Positions 7,098-9,124 of a stretch of 9,124 bases of DNA are shown here, one piece after another. Source of the stretch: Peptococcaceae bacterium UBA7185 (lineage in GTDB: Bacteria; Bacillota; Peptococcia; Peptococcales; Peptococcaceae). The stretch is taken from the NCBI GenBank assembly GCA_002491065.1, contig DKVF01000063.1, positions 1-9,124 on the forward strand, read 5' to 3'. The first letter of the stretch is position 1, and every line of letters begins with the position of its first letter. Made by a program: the position numbers and the translations under genes. The notes under the pieces were generated by a model. It was not told the DNA's origin, did not search any database, and worked only from the letters and a program-made list of their open reading frames with translations.

Positions 7098-7220
7098 ATG
7101 GCTATTTCTTTGACGACGTTTATCTTTGCGATAATCAATTTTATAATATTATTAGCAGGAGTAGGGATTGTGGGTTATTTGATTTATAAATTTGTGCGTA
7201 ACTGTACGGCAAAAAAGTAA
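7098..7220 (+). CDS. Small single-helix membrane protein (40 residues)
   Basis: A short gene easily missed. The ATG follows an AGGGGG ribosome site at about 5 nt and a perfect -35 lies upstream. The protein starts MAISLTTF, has one strongly hydrophobic helix (about residues 8-30, ending GVGIVGYLIY) and a basic tail (YKFVRNCTAKK), which predicts a bitopic inner-membrane protein with the tail in the cytoplasm. I do not recognise a family and infer no function. It lies just upstream of the sigma-factor locus, but that locus has its own promoter, so co-regulation is not shown. No terminator was found after it. Start signals and composition make it more likely real than not. Confidence 0.6.
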   Translation: MAISLTTFIFAIINFIILLAGVGIVGYLIYKFVRNCTAKK

Positions 7221-7368
7221 TTGTGCATTTATTTACTGCAGCAGGGCAACGGATGAGATGGACAGTGTAGAAGTTGGTCAGTTTTCCGTTATCCTGCTTT
7301 TTATATATCGTTTTTTGTTATTCTGGGTTGCATTGCATAAAGCTTCCCCAAAAATTTTTTATTTTTTC

Positions 7369-7399
7369 GTCAGCCTTTTGTCTTTCAGATTGATATACT
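7369..7399 (+). promoter_or_regulatory. Putative ECF-sigma promoter, copy 1 (ahead of the sigma gene)
   Basis: GTCAGCCTTT (7369-7378), 10 variable bases, then ATTGATATACT (7389-7399). The same element, with identical spacing, precedes the secreted-protein gene at 8735-8765. It follows an A/T tract (7350-7368). The layout resembles ECF promoters, where a -35 with an AAC- or AGCC-like core and a short -10 lie about 16 bp apart. It lies inside the longer upstream-extended frame, placing the transcript start about 25-30 nt before the TTG start at 7432. Confidence 0.75.
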
Positions 7400-7431
7400 A
7401 TTATGAAAGGATATTACGGGAGGGATTGTAT

Positions 7432-7968
7432 TTGAAGTGGCTGCAATTGTGTCTGGCGTTAATTGAGGATGTAGCGGAACAACAAAAATTTGAACAAATG
7501 TACTGGCAATATAGAAAACTGATGTTTCATTGCGCCAGAAAGCGGCTGCAGGATGATCAGCTGGCAGAGGACGCGGTGAGCACGGCTTTTTTATCTGTGG
7601 CGCAAAATATGGGCATGGTGAAAGAGGCAATTTGCAGCGAAACCAAATGGCTGCTGGTTACCATAGTAGAGAGAGCCGCCATCAATCTCTATAAAAAGCA
7701 GCAGCGCATATACAATCACACGGTTCCCTTGGAAGAGGTGGAAGATATGACGCGGGAGGCAGACGCAGATCTGGTTTACAGCGTAGCAGAAGCTATAGAG
7801 AAGCTGCCAGAACTGCAACGACAGATTATTTTGCTGCGCTATGCAGATGGATATACCAATCGGGACATTGCGGCTATGTTGGACTTTACAGTGGCGAAAG
7901 TAGATAAGATCATAAGCAGAGCCAGAAAGCAACTGGCCTTTCTGCTGAGGGAGGTATCGCAGTCATGA
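7432..7968 (+). CDS. ECF-type RNA polymerase sigma factor
   Basis: A 178-residue group IV (ECF) sigma factor, which directs core RNA polymerase to a small set of promoters. The sigma-2 region spans about 17-88, with the core-binding/-10 segment DDQLAEDAVSTAFLSVAQN (41-59). The sigma-4 helix-turn-helix (about 117-172) contains LPELQRQIILLRYADGYTNR (125-144) and then DIAAMLDFTVAKVDKIISRA. It lacks sigma regions 1 and 3, as expected. The open frame extends upstream to 7192, but the extension is hydrophobic, overlaps the 40-residue gene and contains the promoter. I choose the TTG at 7432, which has GGGAGGG 7 nt upstream and gives the normal N-terminus. It overlaps the anti-sigma gene by 4 nt (ATGA), so the two are translationally coupled. 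Its likely promoter suggests positive autoregulation. Confidence 0.88.
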   Translation: MKWLQLCLALIEDVAEQQKFEQMYWQYRKLMFHCARKRLQDDQLAEDAVSTAFLSVAQNMGMVKEAICSETKWLLVTIVERAAINLYKKQQRIYNHTVPLEEVEDMTREADADLVYSVAEAIEKLPELQRQIILLRYADGYTNRDIAAMLDFTVAKVDKIISRARKQLAFLLREVSQS

Positions 7969-8663
7969 AACTGGATGAAACTCTGCTATCCCGCGCCGCT
8001 GTGCTGGTGCGGGACAGAGAATTGCAGCTGCTCCCTGATGAAAAGGATTGCCCAGAATATGTTTTCTCAGAGAAATTTGAACAGGAAATGCAGCGCCTGA
8101 TAGAACAAGTTGCCAAGGGGGAAATTCAGCAAAATAGAGTGAAATGGGGCTGGCCTTATTATGCCCGTCAGGGCTTGGCGGCGGTGCTGATTTGCTTTTT
8201 ACTGGTCTGCTTTACCATGCCAGAAGTAGTTCAGGCCGGATGTCAGAGATTAGTAGATGTGATTGAAACAGTTTTTGAAGAATATACTGAGTGGCGATAT
8301 GAGACAGACGCAACAGTAAATGATAAACTGGAAAAAGTTACTTTTGGACATATGCCTGAAATGTTAGAAAAAACAGAAGAAAGCTCGGATGAAAGGTTAT
8401 ATTATGTTCTATATCAGGGGGAAGAATATTATTTCTGTCTTGAACAGAGAAAACTATCGGGAGAAAGTGAACTAACGCAAATTGTGGATACAGAAGACGC
8501 TTTTGTTGAAAGAAAACAGATTAATGGTGAAGAAGTAATACTTGTTTTGAAAGATGGTGTATATAATTATATCTGGATACATAATCAGTACCAAATCAGC
8601 GGAATCAGCAATTTGTCAGCCGGTGAAATAGAACAGATATTTGAGAATATACAAATAGAATAA
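7965..8663 (+). CDS. Membrane anti-sigma factor with extracytoplasmic DUF4367-like domain
   Basis: A 232-residue bitopic protein. The cytoplasmic N-terminus (1-65) carries FSEKFEQEMQRLI (34-46), a motif frequent at the start of Firmicutes anti-sigma factors. One transmembrane helix follows (about 68-86, LAAVLICFLLVCF). The outside part (about 90-232) is rich in acidic and aromatic residues and ends like DUF4367 domains: GEEVILVLKDGVYNYIWIHN (188-207), then SNLSAGEIEQIFENI (215-229). The role inferred from family and context is to hold the preceding sigma factor inactive until the outer domain senses an envelope cue. The ATGA overlap with the sigma gene and the GGGAGG site within its 3' end support coupled synthesis. 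There is no zinc-finger (ZAS) Cys/His motif in the N-terminus. The anti-sigma role is confident; the signal is unknown. Confidence 0.8.
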   Translation: MKLDETLLSRAAVLVRDRELQLLPDEKDCPEYVFSEKFEQEMQRLIEQVAKGEIQQNRVKWGWPYYARQGLAAVLICFLLVCFTMPEVVQAGCQRLVDVIETVFEEYTEWRYETDATVNDKLEKVTFGHMPEMLEKTEESSDERLYYVLYQGEEYYFCLEQRKLSGESELTQIVDTEDAFVERKQINGEEVILVLKDGVYNYIWIHNQYQISGISNLSAGEIEQIFENIQIE

Positions 8664-8673
8664 TTTTTTTTGC

Positions 8674-8714
8674 TCTGTCAGTAGTTCAGTTTTTGTTTGC
8701 TGGCAGATTTTTTT
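8674..8714 (+). terminator. Intrinsic terminator after the sigma/anti-sigma pair
   Basis: TCTGTCAG (8674-8681) pairs with CTGGCAGA (8700-8707), an 8-bp stem with one G-U pair and an 18-nt loop, followed at once by seven T (8708-8714). It separates the anti-sigma gene from the next promoter, so the secreted-protein gene is likely a separate transcription unit. The stem is moderate and the loop large. Confidence 0.6.
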
Positions 8715-8734
8715 GCAAAATTTTTAAATTTTTT

Positions 8735-8765
8735 GTCAGCCTTTGCCTCTCTGAATTGATTTACT
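8735..8765 (+). promoter_or_regulatory. Putative ECF-sigma promoter, copy 2 (ahead of the secreted protein)
   Basis: GTCAGCCTTT (8735-8744), 10 variable bases, then ATTGATTTACT (8755-8765). Twenty of 21 bases in the two conserved blocks match copy 1 at 7369, with the same spacing. Both copies also follow A/T tracts (here 8708-8734) and end in a purine run containing AAAGG. The expected transcript start is about 15-20 nt before the ATG at 8788. Confidence 0.75.
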
Positions 8766-8787
8766 GTATAAAAGGGAAGTGAAGACG

Positions 8788-9124
8788 ATGAACAGCAAAA
8801 TGAAAAAAACAGTAGCAACAGTTTGTCTGGGGGCTGCGGTGTTAGCGTTAACACCGGCAGTTTCTATGGCAGAAACTGCCATGAAACCGGTTAATGCGCA
8901 GACAGAAAACGCGATCTCGCCATATATGCTATATATTCGACAAACCACAAGCGTTTTAAGTATATCTGGTACAACCGCAACAGTTGATTGCAGCACATTA
9001 GGCGTTGTAGGTGAAGCGACAAAAGCAAAGATTATTGCAGAATTGCAAGTGAAAAATGGGAGTAGCTGGACAACTGTAGAAACATGGACTGACACCCAGA
9101 ATAGTTACAGAGCAAGTGTTTATG
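8788..9124 (+). CDS. Secreted protein of unknown function, 3' end outside the window
   Basis: The first 112 codons are present and the frame is open to the end of the window. The N-terminus is a clear Sec signal peptide: basic MNSKMKK, a hydrophobic core (8-25) and a likely signal peptidase I site after SMA (28/29). The mature part is rich in Thr, Ser and Val, with alternating patterns (SVLSISGTTATVDCST, about 56-71; AKIIAELQVKNGSSWTTVET, about 79-98) suggesting a small beta-sandwich. It resembles in style short exported Firmicutes proteins with an ISPY segment (here 45-48), such as DUF6147-type proteins, but I cannot confirm a family. The AAAGGGA ribosome site lies about 10 nt before the ATG. 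It is probably controlled by the neighbouring sigma factor through its own copy of the shared promoter element, making it the likely effector of the locus. Confidence 0.8.
   Translation, partial: MNSKMKKTVATVCLGAAVLALTPAVSMAETAMKPVNAQTENAISPYMLYIRQTTSVLSISGTTATVDCSTLGVVGEATKAKIIAELQVKNGSSWTTVETWTDTQNSYRASVY

Noticed and set aside
8736..9095. A 119-codon minus-strand frame opposite the secreted-protein gene.
   Set aside because: The plus-strand frame has a signal peptide, ribosome site and promoter; the minus frame ends inside the promoter element and lacks a recognisable start context.
1..9124. Search by eye for CRISPR repeats, tRNA/rRNA genes, insertion-sequence ends or phage genes.
   Set aside because: No regularly spaced repeats, transposase-like frames, cloverleaf patterns or integration sites were recognised.

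Overview
The window looks like chromosome from a low-to-mid GC Gram-positive-type anaerobe (Firmicutes/Bacillota). The evidence is a textbook T-box tRNA-sensing leader, strong purine-rich ribosome binding sites, an OFA-family transporter and an ECF sigma/anti-sigma pair of a type common in gut Firmicutes. A member of the Negativicutes (Acidaminococcus/Phascolarctobacterium-like) is my guess from gene content only.

Layout. (1) 1-1743: an ESS-family sodium:glutamate-type symporter (+), ending in a bidirectional terminator. (2) 1793-5528, all on the minus strand: promoter, T-box leader, serC, serA and a histidine-superfamily phosphatase. The phosphatase resembles the metal-independent phosphoserine phosphatases, so this operon could encode all three steps from 3-phosphoglycerate to L-serine, apparently controlled by an uncharged tRNA (tRNA-Ser by context). 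(3) 5556-6876: an OFA-type major facilitator transporter (minus strand) with its own promoter and a palindrome just downstream of the -10 box. (4) 6877-7220: a divergent intergenic region, then a 40-residue single-helix membrane protein (+). (5) 7369-9124 (+): an ECF-type sigma factor with a TTG start, an overlapping membrane anti-sigma factor, a terminator, and a secreted protein that runs off the window.

The most interesting signal is in region 5. A 31-bp bipartite promoter-like element, GTCAGCCTTT / 10 bp / ATTGATWTACT, occurs twice with identical spacing. One copy lies just ahead of the sigma gene and the other just ahead of the secreted-protein gene, and both follow long A/T tracts. The simplest reading is that the sigma factor recognises this element, activates its own operon, and drives the exported protein. 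The locus would then be a small envelope-signalling unit whose effector is an uncharacterised exported protein.

Several gene starts here differ from the longest open frame: serA starts at 4062, the OFA transporter at 6758, and the sigma factor at a TTG at 7432. Ribosome binding sites, family N-termini and the promoter positions support these choices.
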